Shown: positions 32,197 to 44,126, counted from the stretch's first letter. The stretch: 64,000 nucleotides of DNA from Batkoa obscura (GCA_030770535.1 JASVEC010000054.1:118292-182291); one strand, 5' to 3'. The notes: generated by a model from the sequence alone, not told the origin. Numbers and translations are program-made.

Positions 32197-33609
32197 ATGG
32201 AAAATCATAATGTTAAAAGGACCAAGTTCGAGAGAGAAGGTAAACAAAAAGCGCCCCCTAGACTCCCGTTGGAATTAATGCACAACATTTTTGAGTATTT
32301 AGGTAATCAAGATATTGTAGATTGGATTTGTTTAAACAAGGCAATGTTCGAGTATTTTATACCGATTATATATAAAGAAATCACAACTTCCAGTAGAATA
32401 GATATGGGGAACATCAATCTGGAAAAATATGGTAACCATATCAAAACTATCAATATGACAAATGAAGAAAATGAAACAAACAAAATAGAATTACTTTTTA
32501 AGCTGAATCAATTACACCCTGGTACTATTTATAATTTAAAATGTACTTATGAAGTGGCCAAAGCTCTAAGTCAATATTATTGTCTCCCAATAAACAAGTA
32601 TATTTTGGACAATTTTAAAATTATTGAATTATATCATCCTTTTAATTCGATAAAAGAAGAAATGATACCTTTCTCTATGCCAACGAGTTTCAGTAAAAAC
32701 AATATAATTAATGGAGTAGAAAAAGTTGTAGTTAATAAAATAAAAGGAGAGGTAAATACAAATTATCTCGAATATTTATCCAAAGACAAAATCAAATACA
32801 TATATTTTAATACTCATTCATCTATTTTCTTACGAAATTTCCCGGAACAAATATGTTCATTCCATAATCTTAACACTTTAAAAATTAAAAGCAAAGGGTA
32901 TGAATTAAATGTAAGATCAATATTGTCATGTAAATATCCAAGTCTGGAAACGCTCTACCTTGAAATACAAAATTATCATATGATTGAAGATGGTATACGT
33001 ACTCTTTTATTGGATTCTTACAATTTTCCAATATTAAAGAAATTAATGCTGCATATGGCTTATAAATTTACATTTACAGGTCAATTTAAATTATTAAATG
33101 TGCTTTATTTAACAACACATGCTCAATTAGATGAACTTAAATTTGATTTTATGCTGTTTCCAAAACTTCAAGCTCTTCATTTGATAAGAGAAGATAAAAT
33201 CTTTTCCCATACAACATTTAATTTTATCAACGCTGAAAAAAGCGAGTTAAAAAAATTGGCATTCCATAACATTATATTTACTGATACATATTTTAACTAT
33301 TTATCAAAGAACTTGAAATTTTTAAAGGTCCTTTACCTTGATAATAGTGGAATTGATAGTTCTGAAGATGATACAGTAGATAATAGTTGCTTCATGTTGA
33401 CTTTGAGATATTTTATATATGAAAATTCAGATAGTACTTTTCTGAATTGGTATTTGAGTCATTTTCCCAATCTTAAATACTTGTTTTGTAAAAAAGATAG
33501 CATAGAGCATATAAATGAGCAGTTTCCATCTATCGTTTGTTTAAAGGATTTATTTGACCCATATTTAAAACAATTTACATTTTCATTTCAAAACAACTTT
33601 TTATTCTAA
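32197..33609 (+). CDS. F-box protein with leucine-rich C-terminal region (470 aa)
   Basis: Residues ~21-60 (PPRLPLELMHNIFEYLGN...VDWICLNKAMFEYFIPIIYKEI) match the F-box pattern. The F-box docks substrate-recruiting proteins onto Skp1 in SCF ubiquitin ligases. The rest has loosely repeated segments with LxxLxL spacing (for example HNLNTLKIKSKGY, PSLETLYLEIQN, PKLQALHLIRED, LKVLYLDNSG). These suggest a degenerate leucine-rich repeat solenoid that would hold the substrate. The substrate is unknown. Single exon, start at ATG 32197 with GAAAATC context; the next gene (a receptor) is convergent, 63 bp away. Confidence 0.8.
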   Translation: MENHNVKRTKFEREGKQKAPPRLPLELMHNIFEYLGNQDIVDWICLNKAMFEYFIPIIYKEITTSSRIDMGNINLEKYGNHIKTINMTNEENETNKIELLFKLNQLHPGTIYNLKCTYEVAKALSQYYCLPINKYILDNFKIIELYHPFNSIKEEMIPFSMPTSFSKNNIINGVEKVVVNKIKGEVNTNYLEYLSKDKIKYIYFNTHSSIFLRNFPEQICSFHNLNTLKIKSKGYELNVRSILSCKYPSLETLYLEIQNYHMIEDGIRTLLLDSYNFPILKKLMLHMAYKFTFTGQFKLLNVLYLTTHAQLDELKFDFMLFPKLQALHLIREDKIFSHTTFNFINAEKSELKKLAFHNIIFTDTYFNYLSKNLKFLKVLYLDNSGIDSSEDDTVDNSCFMLTLRYFIYENSDSTFLNWYLSHFPNLKYLFCKKDSIEHINEQFPSIVCLKDLFDPYLKQFTFSFQNNFLF

Positions 33610-33672
33610 TAATTATAATAAATATTTCTTTTTACTAACTTTATTTCTAAAAATGTATTATTATTTATTTAA

Positions 33673-34701
33673 TTATAGAAAGTAAGATTTAATATCATTA
33701 ACCAAACATTCGATTTTGAACAGCAAATATCGCTTAGAAGGATCATGAGATAAAAAAACAAAGATGGCATTAATTAGTCCATAAGAACTTAAAAGTAAAT
33801 TTGATGAGATAAGGGTCTTTGTCCCAATACCACTGTACTCATATGCTTTTGGAATCAACTTAAGGATACTTATGAATATATCTGGTAATATACACAGAGA
33901 ATAAGCCAACGCAGCTCCAATGAGCTTAAAGGTAGTAACCCATTTCTGTCGATTTAATTTTTGCTGCATCTTTTGATTCACAATAATTGAAGAATCAAAA
34001 TATTGTGATCCAGATTGAGAGGTTGCTCGTCTGCCATTTATGCTTGAAGTTACTTCGGCTTTTAAAACTATATCATCAGATGACATTAGATCGTAGTAAG
34101 TATTAGATATATTTGAGTATGAGATTGTAATGAATATTAAAGATATGATTGAACGTATTGTATAATTTGCAAACCAGAAATAGTAATAATATTCAAGAAA
34201 TTGATTAGGGTCATTGGGATTATCAGTAACTATACATACAAGTTTAGTAAGTGACCATTTGTAATATCCGTCTTTAATATAAACTAACGAAAATGCTAAA
34301 TTAGTGATAAGGGATATAAACGATGCTAAATAAAACCATTTTTGATTTACTTCTCTCTTTTTACATATACATAAGTATCTCATATAACTAAGGATTGCTA
34401 CACTTTCTAAACAAGATAGATAAATCGCCATATCAATTGTTGCATCAAAACGACACCACCACAAAGGTTCGGGGTGCAAAGATTCCGTATCAACTATCAG
34501 ATACTCAATACCAATTAAGAGCATCCTTAGTAAATTATGTAAATAGTAATAGGAATCAACTATAGCTATATATAGGATTAACTTTAAGTCACTACTCCTT
34601 AATTCTAATCCAACGCTAACAATCAAGGCTATAATGACATTTAAAATTAATCCTATAGTTGCTATTACTACTTGTATACTTTGCTCAATCGATAGTAGCA
34701 T
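33673..34701 (-). CDS. Seven-helix family A GPCR-like receptor (342 aa)
   Basis: A paralogue of the genes at 28937 and 36362. Helix 1 is at residues ~9-32 (IQVVIATIGLILNVIIALIVSV). The WWCRF cysteine lies before helix 3, and SYMRYLCICKK forms the RY motif at its end. The loop between helices 4 and 5 carries YKWSLTKLVC with the partner cysteine. Helix 6 has ALAYSLCILPDI and helix 7 ends in NAIFVFLSHDPSKRYL. The third cytoplasmic loop (~residues 207-250) is Ser/Gln-rich. It is closest to the gene at 36362, with which it shares the MLLSxxQSIQVVIA start. No introns; ligand unknown. Confidence 0.8.
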   Translation of the reverse strand: MLLSIEQSIQVVIATIGLILNVIIALIVSVGLELRSSDLKLILYIAIVDSYYYLHNLLRMLLIGIEYLIVDTESLHPEPLWWCRFDATIDMAIYLSCLESVAILSYMRYLCICKKREVNQKWFYLASFISLITNLAFSLVYIKDGYYKWSLTKLVCIVTDNPNDPNQFLEYYYYFWFANYTIRSIISLIFITISYSNISNTYYDLMSSDDIVLKAEVTSSINGRRATSQSGSQYFDSSIIVNQKMQQKLNRQKWVTTFKLIGAALAYSLCILPDIFISILKLIPKAYEYSGIGTKTLISSNLLLSSYGLINAIFVFLSHDPSKRYLLFKIECLVNDIKSYFL

Positions 34702-35869
34702 CTTGGATTAATAAAGAGTAATAAGAAAAACTTTTGATAAATTTTAATATTTATTCATCCCAACATCGCCTTTAATAGGTTTATTTAATGTTCATAGATT
34801 TAGTATCATTCGCGCAAAATATACTTTAAATGGATAGATGTAGAAGTATAACGTGCTATATTGTTTTCAGATGACTAAAAAATAAAGCCAATTTAAGTAA
34901 CTTTGAAAGCCAAAAACTACCAGATAAATATAAAATTTATATTTTAACTCTGAGGCTTATTTTATTGGTCATATTTAATGCATGGGACTAGCCGTAACCA
35001 TTAAATAAAAAATGGTATTCTCATATCTTTATTAGTATTAGTCATATTTTGTATATTCTTTTATTATTTTAATCCTGCATATTTGTTGTTTCCAAATTTA
35101 TTGAAGTATCAAATTGGAACATTTGGTACTCGCTAGAACTTTGTTACAAAAAGCATCAAAGCACTTACCTGTGTATTAAAATTATTTTACCTCAAAATAA
35201 TAATTGATATAATCAATTTATAATATGAGGATATTGGTGCTGTAGTATACATATAAGTTAAGTAGGTCATACCTTTATATTATTACAATCACTTTGAATC
35301 CTTTCATATTTTCGATCCTTATCTACGTAAATTAATATTTTACTTATTTTTAAAATTATGAATTCTAATAATAATTTTAAATATTGATCTAAAAATATCA
35401 TGTTTGTTACATACGAAATAATTTAAACCAATTATCTTTAATAAAATTTTGATATTTCACTTATTAGAAAGTGTTCCTTTCACCAGTATAAGCACGGAAA
35501 ATAAGGTATATAAAGGCATGTAGATTCTTTGTATACTATTGCTTTTTTAGTAAAGTATTTATGAATTTTTATTGTGATGCTTTTAGAATTAAATCCACGA
35601 TCATTATACGGCTTAATTTTTTCCGATTTCGGGTAATATGTGTATGTCTCCCCCCCACATATTCTCACTGCTAATAAAACGTATATGATGTTTCTATTTT
35701 TTTTTAAATTTATTAAATATTCATAAATGATGTGAAATATTTATCACTTCTATTCTAATATGGAAATAAGCATTATAAATTATCTAAATAAATATATTAA
35801 AAGTAAGGATTAATATTGCCAAAATAAAAGATATTACTTTTTACGTTTTTAACATTTATCCTTAAGATA
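34702..35869. other. Non-coding gap, nothing recognised
   Basis: It contains the promoter side of the 33673 gene. A short open frame at 35480-35668 has no features and is probably chance. Confidence 0.45.
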
Positions 35870-35969
35870 TGAGGTTGTTTTTTTTGGTTCCATGAGTTTT
35901 TTCATTTTAAAGCGCTATTTTAGCGGAAGGATTATTAGTAGAATTCTTAAACAAAAAGACACATCCCCA
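35870..35969 (-). mobile_element. MITE copy 26
   Basis: TGAGGTTGTTTTTTTTGG to ...ACACATCCCCA, with a GCGCTATTTTAGCGG core. Confidence 0.78.
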
Positions 35970-36361
35970 TATGCTAGTTAATTAAACATGTATATGTTAA
36001 TATATCATTTATTAATTTTTTTAAGTGATAATATATAAATAATATTAAGTAAAATTCAAAATAAAAACTTAGAGTTTATAAAGGTTTTGTTCAATACAAA
36101 TTTAAATTACATCATTCTAATAAGCTACAAAATGTTAAATATTTTTTTAATGTAAATTATTTCTATCAATAATCATATTTATATAGACCAAGTTACTCGT
36201 TTATAAAATCAATATAAGGTTAATATCATGATGCTTAGAAATAAATACTTTATTATTAGTATCCTTAGAAAGCTAAACGTTGGACAAATTGTAATAATAG
36301 TTTCAACTATAAAATGAATATAAAGTTTAAATCTCATCTGCTATTTCACTTATTTAAATTT
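35970..36361. other. Non-coding gap, nothing recognised
   Basis: 3' flank of the minus-strand receptor gene. Confidence 0.4.
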
Positions 36362-37387
36362 TTAAAAGCCAAAGCATGCTTTAACATTTTCGTATAAACA
36401 TTGTAATTGAAAAAATAGATATTTCCTAGAAGGATCATGAGAAGATATAACAAAAAGAGAGTTAACTAAACCATAGGAGCTTAATAGTAAATTTGAGGTC
36501 ATAAGATATTCAATGGTAATATGAGCATTTTTAGTCCCATTAGGTGTTAATCGAATGATACTTAATATAATGTCTGGGAGTAAACAAACAGAATAAGCTA
36601 AAATGGCACTAATTAATTTAAATACTGTTAACCATTTTTGTTTGGTAATCTGTTTTGATTGAAAGTCATAGGTCATACTATTATTCAGATACTGAGTGCT
36701 AACATGAGATTGAATACTTTCAACATTTGATGCGATCCCTGTTTTCATCATTATATCTCCAGTAGGTGATAATCGCTCATAATAAACACTAATCATATTA
36801 AAATAAGAGAAAGCAATAACAATTAATGAAACAAGAGAGCGTACAGTATAACTAGAAAACCAAAAATAATAATAATAGACAAAGCCTACATTGGTAATGT
36901 CTGGATTATCCGCAGTAATGCATACTAATTCAGTGGTGGACCATTTGTAATACCCATTTCCAATATAAATCAATGATAATATAAAATTAGTAGAAAAAGA
37001 AACGGCTGCAATTGAATACCAAGTGGAGTTACTTAAATTCTTTTTTCTACAAATGCTTAAATACCGCATAAAACTAAGTATAGCTACCAATTCAATACAT
37101 GTGAGATAAAGTGCCATATCAATTGTGGCATCGAAAGGACACCACCAATGTGGACTCGGATTTGGCTGGATAATATCAACTTTTAAGAACTCAACTCCTA
37201 TCAATATCATTCTTATTATATTATGTATGTAATAGTAGGAATCAAGGATTGCAATTATTAAAATCAACTTTAAATCCATCGATTTTAACTTCAATCCTAC
37301 ACTAACTACTAATCCGACTATCACATTTAATATCAAGCCTATTACAGCTATCACCACTTGTATGCTCTGTCCAGTTGATAATAGCAT
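36362..37387 (-). CDS. Seven-helix family A GPCR-like receptor (341 aa)
   Basis: A close paralogue of the 33673 gene in the same orientation, so the two are probably a tandem duplication. It shows the same layout: seven helices, WWCPF before helix 3, SFMRYLSICRKK after it, YYKWSTTELVC in the second extracellular loop, AYSVCLLPDIILSI in helix 6 and NSLFVISSHDPSRKYLFF after helix 7. The third cytoplasmic loop differs most from the paralogue. Single exon; the start at ATG 37387 aligns with that of the paralogue. Ligand unknown. Confidence 0.8.
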   Translation of the reverse strand: MLLSTGQSIQVVIAVIGLILNVIVGLVVSVGLKLKSMDLKLILIIAILDSYYYIHNIIRMILIGVEFLKVDIIQPNPSPHWWCPFDATIDMALYLTCIELVAILSFMRYLSICRKKNLSNSTWYSIAAVSFSTNFILSLIYIGNGYYKWSTTELVCITADNPDITNVGFVYYYYFWFSSYTVRSLVSLIVIAFSYFNMISVYYERLSPTGDIMMKTGIASNVESIQSHVSTQYLNNSMTYDFQSKQITKQKWLTVFKLISAILAYSVCLLPDIILSIIRLTPNGTKNAHITIEYLMTSNLLLSSYGLVNSLFVISSHDPSRKYLFFQLQCLYENVKACFGF

Positions 37388-38217
37388 AATGTTAATTATT
37401 TATAAAACTTAAAAAGATGAAACTTTGTTGGAGATTGATATTTGGTATAAGGATTTATTTATAGCTGTATGAAATTTAGTTCAGCTGACCTTTTATGCTA
37501 CCATTATTCTTTTTTTAAATTTAAATATATACTTTTACAAAAATAAATTGCCAATTTTGTCCATCTCATATATTTTGATATTTTTGTTTTTATACTATTG
37601 GTTTATTCTATTTTATTATTTATTGCTTATTATCCAACATTCAATATCATTATTAGTTTATCTTGTTTACAATTTACATTTTGCAGTAAAAATCACGAGT
37701 TAATTTCACCTTTAATCCATTTTGCTTTAATTGGAAAAGCAATAAGAACGTTAAAAAGAAGCTTTATATATTTAAACCATATGCATAAATAGAAAAAGGA
37801 TACCTTAAGCCAATGGCTTATTTATGTGTTATACCACTTTTAATATACAATTTGTTAGTAAACTACTTAGAACATTAAACTTTTTAGAAGTTTTTAAAAA
37901 ATCAAAAAGCTTATCTTTTTATATTTTGTATGAGATAATTTGCCAAAAACCAAATAATTTAATATCACATTTAATAACTTCTTTATCAATAGTTTGCGGT
38001 TCTGTTAGTATACTTGACATTTAGGCTACTATTTCTTAAAAGCGGAATACTTTTAATACTTAATTCCTCTTCATCAATATAAATGGATTATTTTACGAAA
38101 TTAGTTCACTTTGGGTCTATTAATCATCTTACAGTTAAAAAAACCCATCAGGTTATAGATAAAAGTATTAAGGTAAAAAAATCGCCCAGGGTACTTGATT
38201 TTTACTCTTTTACTGTC
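37388..38217. other. Non-coding gap, nothing recognised
   Basis: Several short plus-strand open frames (37598-37792, 37824-38024, 38083-38292) have no recognisable domain. The last runs into a MITE. Confidence 0.4.
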
Positions 38218-38310
38218 TGGGGATGTGTTTTTTTGTTCAAGAATTTTACTACAATCTTTCCACTCAAATACTGCTTAAAAATGGAAAAATAATGAAAAAA
38301 AACAGCCTCA
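38218..38310 (+). mobile_element. MITE copy 27
   Basis: The flanks ACTGTCT / TCTATTAG give a TCT duplication, a non-TAT example of the NNT target pattern. Confidence 0.82.
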
Positions 38311-38923
38311 TCTATTAGAAGTAATTTTCATAATCAAATTAATCTATAGAGCTAATTTCTTTAAAGCTTGACTCTTTGATTTTAGCCGAATTTTAACCTT
38401 TTTTTTCAAATGAGCAGTTGATCAGGTCGCAAGCGTTGTAATAGGCGTAACGGTTTAAATATTTCTACCTTATTTCTTTAATAGAGTCACTATTTTTTCT
38501 AATTGTATTTGATTTATTTTTGTTTCATATTTTTTTGAATTTTTAAAGAATGTCTGAAAAGTATGGAGAATACTGTAGTTTAATAAAGTCTATAGCTCAA
38601 ATTATAGTCTGAAGCTTAAAGGGTCAATTTATAAAAGAACTCACCAAATATTGCGTACCAAACTTGGTCAAAGATTTTTTTGGTTAACAGAATGCTTATT
38701 CTATAATATCTATGACGTTAACACTTTAGCTAATTCGTTGCCCACATTGCTTATTTTTTCGATATAAATCATTTAACCCAAAAAGTTCAAGATTTTCAAA
38801 AAAAGGTAGTATGTAACAAGTCATTGAAATTGACAGTTATATAAAGAATAGGTAAAATAATCCAAGTTAAATACACAGTTGAAATCAAAATAGTATCATT
38901 AATAGTTAACTTTGTAATTTTAG
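38311..38923. other. Non-coding gap, nothing recognised
   Basis: A first exon with signal peptide for the UDP-glycosyltransferase relic was looked for here and not found. Confidence 0.4.
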
Positions 38924-40575
38924 GTAGATTAAATGAGTTTGCTGGTAAAGGAGAGTTGTTCGATGTGAATAATAATCTTAAACTAAATATTGTCGTACAT
39001 TCTACTTTTGGTGGAAGAAATCATATAAAGGCTATATTAGAAATAGGGAATGAGTTGGTAAATGGGGGACATCGGGTAACTTATGCGTCGTTAGAAGAAC
39101 ATATTAGATTTTCAAGAGGTTATAATATCGGAAACTACTCTAAGTAAAGGATTTCTTGATAATACTAAGATGAGAAATATGATGAAAAAACGTATCTTGA
39201 ATAAAGGTACAGAAAATGCTTTCAAAACAATCAGAAACACTTTAGATTCAATTCTTTTGAAAAGTTATGAAGACACATTTGAACCGCTTAAAGAGCATCT
39301 AATAGAAACCGAACCAGATCTTCTGTTTTTGTGACCTAATTACTCATCCGTGTATCGATTTGGTAAAGCATTTAGGTATTCCACTGATTAAAGGATATCA
39401 AACTACTAACGACACTGGCTTAACAATGGAACAAAAGTATAGCCCAATTTATACTAAAGATATGCCTTTTATTGAGCGTTTTTATTTTCAAGTTGTTAAA
39501 CAAGCAATAAGCCTTTATTATTTATATCAAATTACTCATATGGAAAATAAAATAAGAGAAAAGTATAGGATTCCACCCACGTATGGAATAGATACAGTAT
39601 TGGATTATGGATTAAATATTGCAAATACTTATTCTGGTTTTGAGCCGGCAATTGCAATGGTATCAAGTATAATTTAAGTAGGCTCGTTTGTACCTGAGAG
39701 CAAAAAAAGATTAACTCCTCAATTAGATGAGTTTTAATCATCATGAAAACACGTTGTTCACCGCCTTTGGCTCAAATGCTGTACTAAATAATGATTAGTT
39801 AAAAAGGATTTTACAAGGTTTACTATTAGCACTTGAAGAAGGGATTATTGATGGAGTAATATGGGGATTGGGGCGTATTAAACAAAGCGATTTTCCATTT
39901 GAAGTCAATAATGGTAAAGGTAGCAAAACAAAGGTGCGAGAATTGTTTGAGGGAAAGAATCCTAATATTAAATTGCTACCTTGGGCACCTCAAGTTTTTA
40001 TTTTAGACCATAAAAATACTAAACTATTCTTATTACATAGCGGTTTAGAATCTACATTCAAAGCAATTCATTCAGATACCTTAGTATTATGTCTAGCATT
40101 ATTTGCAGATCAAGCAAGAAATGCCCGTAAGATAGAAGAGACAGGAATAGGGCTTTATGTTGGGAAATTTACATTTACACCCAAATCTTTAAAAGAACAA
40201 CTTAAAATTGCTATTGAAGATAAAGATGATGAATTTAAATCGAACTTATCAAGGATGAGAACTATTTCGCACCACAATTCTAGAAGACTTAATTATGCTG
40301 CTGATTTGTTTGAACAACATACATATACCGCTAAGGCATGTAGAAAACATGAACCTTATAATCCTAAGTTCAACCTACCGCCTTGTGAAATCAAACATCT
40401 TATTCCAGTATCAGATCAAATGTCTTATATAAAAGCTAAAGGTATTCATATCTATGGAGTAGCTATTTTATTGGTGTCATTAAGCTTTGTATCGTTTTTA
40501 TATTCTTTATACTACTTACCTAAACTTGGATATAAATTTTATAAGCAATTAGCTACCAAAGCTAAAGCAGAATAA
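38924..40575 (+). pseudogene. UDP-glycosyltransferase (GT1 family) pseudogene
   Basis: An in-frame stretch opens after a plausible acceptor (TTTTAG at 38918-38923). The N-terminal acceptor-binding part is KLNIVVHSTFGGRNHIKAIL...LVNGGHRVTYASLEEH. Later come LVKHLGIPLIKGYQ, then the sugar-nucleotide signature LPWAPQVFILDHKN...FLLHSGLESTFKAIHSD...LFADQARNA. A C-terminal membrane helix (VAILLVSLSFVSFLYSLYYL) and a lysine-rich tail follow, as in membrane-bound UGTs. The gene is broken by frameshifts near 39128 and 39325, and by a stop at 39675 with further disruption to about 39800. The signature histidine-glycine pair is also altered (HSGLES). The last 235 residues (39868-40575) are still open. 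No signal-peptide exon was found. Confidence 0.8.
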
Positions 40576-40997
40576 ATAAATAACTTCAACGTTAATATAT
40601 TATGGTTAACTTTAGTTTCTATCATCCACCTTTTACTGATATGTTTTCATATGAAAACAGAAATATAGACATCAAGACATAGAACGATGCTATTGAATGA
40701 TAATAGCGGTTTTTATCAAAAATATAAATACAATTGTACAGATTTTATCCAAATGTTTATTTTTTCCATTTTTGCTACTTGAATATACGTTAATGATTTT
40801 AGTCTTTTGTTTGAAGTTCATCTGACCTTTGATAATACTATCATTATTCTTTATTAGTATTGTTAATTATTTTAATAGTCCCTCTATACACTTTGATAAG
40901 AATACATTAGAAATAGTGCAAGTCAAATTCGAAATTTTTCTATCTAGTCATGTTAACAAATGACGTTATTAAAAAGAAAAAACTCAAATTTAGTATA
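40576..40997. other. Non-coding gap, nothing recognised
   Basis: 3' flank of the glycosyltransferase relic. Confidence 0.4.
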
Positions 40998-41095
40998 TAA
41001 GGATGTTTTATTGGCTTCATTACTTTCTGTCTTTTAAGCGCTATTTAAGTGGAAAAATTGTTAGTAAAATTCTTAAACATAAAAACACATTCCTA
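40998..41095 (-). mobile_element. MITE copy 28
   Basis: AAGGATGTTTTATTGGC, AAGCGCTATTTAAGTGG and ...ACACATTCCTA; both termini are worn. Confidence 0.72.
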
Positions 41096-41111
41096 TATCT
41101 TAAATTGCATC

Positions 41112-41366
41112 AACAGTATCTTCTGGACAAATTGTATATATCATGATTGTATAGATTCAAATCCTAGGATTTTAAAATAATAAAAGCGTAACAAAATAAC
41201 TTATATACATTGAAGGCCATAGTTAAGGTTAGGGCTTAATTTTTTATTGGCGAAATGGTTCAAAAAGGGGCAGAAGCTATTTTATTACGTTTTTATTATT
41301 TCAAAATCCTAGGATTTGAATCTATACAATCATGATATATACAATTTGTCCAGAAGATGCCATTGA
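41112..41366. repeat. Inverted-repeat element (~255 bp, ~75-bp arms)
   Basis: Arms 41112-41190 and 41286-41366 are almost perfect reverse complements (for example ATCTTCTGGACAAATTG against CAATTTGTCCAGAAGAT). The ~95-bp centre includes AAGGTTAGGGCTTAA. It is not related to the other repeat families in the window and lies 260 bp upstream of Nup96. Confidence 0.82.
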
Positions 41367-41628
41367 TCCCTCAAATTTATAAATGTTTGGGTTTATTGAC
41401 TACCTAAGCTTGTGGTTAAAATTAATATTTACAATATTTTAATTAATAAAATTCTTAATTGATAAAACAGTTTTTGCTCTTTTTAGTACAATGTTTTTTT
41501 GATTCTAAATCTAAAAAAAGGGAAAAGAGCGAATTAAAAAGAAGAGAAAAAAAAAAGAATGATGAGAAAAATGATGAATAAAGATTAAAATTTAGGTTAA
41601 CAAAAAATCACTTTAAAACATAAATAGA
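41367..41628. promoter_or_regulatory. Upstream region of Nup96
   Basis: The strand is purine-rich close to the start (GAAAAAAAAAAGAATG-type runs at 41520-41580). No defined element. Confidence 0.3.
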
Positions 41629-44126
41629 ATGATCCATTTACCGTATATAACAAATAAACAAATGCAACAAAAAAAAGAAGAAAAAGAGATTAAGAAATTG
41701 AGGCCAATAGCACCTACCAACAGTTCATTAAAAATGAAAACTAAAGTGATACAAAATTATTCCAAAGTTTATAATAATTTAGGACTGTTTTTAGCATGTA
41801 GTTTTCGTACTTCTTGGTCCCAAACTGGTCAGTTAATTCGTATTAAAGATAATAAAATCATCATTGAGAATATAAAGCCAGTTTATGTTAATGAAACCAT
41901 TAACCAAAATGAGAATGAAATCTATCAATTAAACAGGAAAGCTCATCTGAATAACTTAACCATTGAAGTTAACGATGAGGATAATAGCAGTATCAACAGT
42001 AATAATTCTGGCAATAGGTTACCCAAATCAAGGTTTGAGCCTGTAGCATTTATTAAAGAAATGGAGCCATTGGTTTTAAACAACCCAACTGTATTTTCAA
42101 AGCACGAAGCTGCTTTATGGACTTTAATCCCTATTTTATTCAATAACAACGATACTAATATAGCAAACAATAAAAGCAATAATGTAACCAATGTAAATAA
42201 TAGTGGTTACGAAGCAATTAAAGAACATCAGTATCAACTCAAAAAAAGTCATCAGTTGAAATCATGGTTTCAAAAAGTAATAAAAAATAATCCATTTTTT
42301 AATGACATAAACAATCAAACTCAAAATAATAATAGTCCTAGTACAGTATTGAATAAGATCCTATATTATTTAAAACAAAAAGATATTATTGAAGCAACGG
42401 AATTGGCTTACAAAAATGGCTATCCTAGGTTAGCTACACTTTTGGTTCAAGCGGGTGGTGACTTTAAGTTTAAAAATTATTTGATCATGCAACTTAAAAT
42501 TTGGATGGAAAATAAAAGCAACAAGTTTATTGAAAAGGAGATGATTAGTATATATTTATTGTTGTCAGGTAATTTTGTTTTATTATTTTATCGTAATATG
42601 TTGTGTTTTTTATTAGTTAAATTACATTATATATTTTATTTTATTCTATTATATATTAATTAAACAATATAGGGAATATCTATATCAACGATTTGCTTAA
42701 GAATGAGTTAGTCAATTACAAAAAAGAGTTAATACAAGTCCATTGGTTTCATAGTTTAAGTTTACATTTCTGGTATAGTTCTTTTTATGATCAACATTTT
42801 AAATTAAGTTTAACCCAATTTACAAATCAAATTCAATTGTATCCTAATTTATACCCTTCACCTTATTATGAAATGAATAATAATAGTAATAATAATAACA
42901 GTAGCAATAATAGCTTAAATAGTAGCAATAATATATTGAATAGTAACGTTGATAATGATAATACATTAAATAATAATAATTTAAAACATCAAGACATTTT
43001 ATTTCAATTATTAAACTATTATTCTTTAAACGAATTAAACTTAAGTGAGTTACTAAATCCATTATGTATTACCAAAGATACTCTAGATGTAAGGCGTAGC
43101 TACTATTTGTCCTTAATCTTATTAAATAATAAGTCATTACATGATGTTATTAACAGAAGTCAAGTCCAAGAATTCAATTTGAAGTTAAAGCAGGATTATT
43201 GCTATCAATTATTAAGTCATAAAGAATGGATTTATACAATTTTATTATTATTACATTTAGACAACGAACTACTCAAAAAAAATCAAATTGATCAGATTTT
43301 ATTGCAAAATCTAACTTTACTACAAGAAGAGGAATCAATAACTTATTATTATAATCAATTTCCAAGTCAAGCTATCTTAGCACAAGACAAAGATTTATTA
43401 TTAAATGAACAAGATCGATTTTTAATTTATAATTTAGGGTTACCAAAGGAATGGATCCATGAGAATAAAGCATACATTGCCATAGATCAAGACAAATATA
43501 ACGAGGCTATCCAACACTTTTTGTTAGCAAAGATGTACTATGAAGCTCATCAAATAGCCTTATATCAGTTGCTACCAGATTTAGTTATTAATGAGCAATA
43601 TTTATTAGTGAAAGATTACATTTATCAATTAGAACAATATCCTATACCAACTATTGAGAATTACAACTTAACAATTTATAAAGAATATTTGAGTATATTA
43701 TTCTTAATCAACAATATTGAAAGTGAGAATAAAAAAATAATAAACAATAATAATGATAGTTTTATTGATCATAATAATTATAATATTAAAATAAATGAAA
43801 AGGAAATAGAAGAAAAGTTACAAGAACAGATGAGTCAAATTAACCGAAAGAGTAATTATTTGATAGAAAAAATGCAACGCTATCCTCCTTTAGGTTATAC
43901 TTTACCCCCTGGCTTATTAAATTATCCCCTTTCTTTCGAAAAGTTAAATTTAACAGCAAATTTAATTCAAACTACTATCTTAAAATTTAATTGCTCACTA
44001 AATGATAGTAATTATACTATGAATAATAATAATGCTTATGATAACAATAGCAATATTAGCAACATGAATAACAATAACAATAATTTAAAACTAATTCATC
44101 AGATGCTTCATTTTGATGAAGAATAA
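41629..44126 (+). CDS. Nup96/Nup145C-type nucleoporin (797 aa, 2 exons)
   Basis: Exons 41629-42568 and 42673-44126 are joined through a 104-bp intron that restores IYLLLSGNIYINDLLKNEL. Nup96 is a scaffold protein of the Y-complex (Nup84/Nup107 complex) of the nuclear pore. The family entry motif is present at residues ~58-70 (SFRTSWSQTGQLI, compare SFRVGWGPNGTLV in relatives). Further on come IIEATELAYKNGYPRLATLLVQAGG, the helical ACE1-type region with DTLDVRRSYYLSLIL, LGLPKEWIHENKAYIA and EAHQIALYQLLPDLVINEQYLLVKDYI. Asn-rich inserts are typical of this AT-rich genome. Unlike many relatives it starts with its own Met and has no Nup98 part with FG repeats or self-cleaving domain ahead of it, at least within 260 bp. 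Confidence 0.85.

Noticed and set aside
35480-35668. 62-codon minus-strand frame
   Set aside because: No family features, and isolated in a repeat-poor gap.
37598-38292. Three short plus-strand frames in a row
   Set aside because: They could not be joined by plausible introns into a known protein, and the last one runs into a MITE.
42844-43062. Tyr-rich minus-strand frame
   Set aside because: Shadow of the Asn-rich insert in Nup96.
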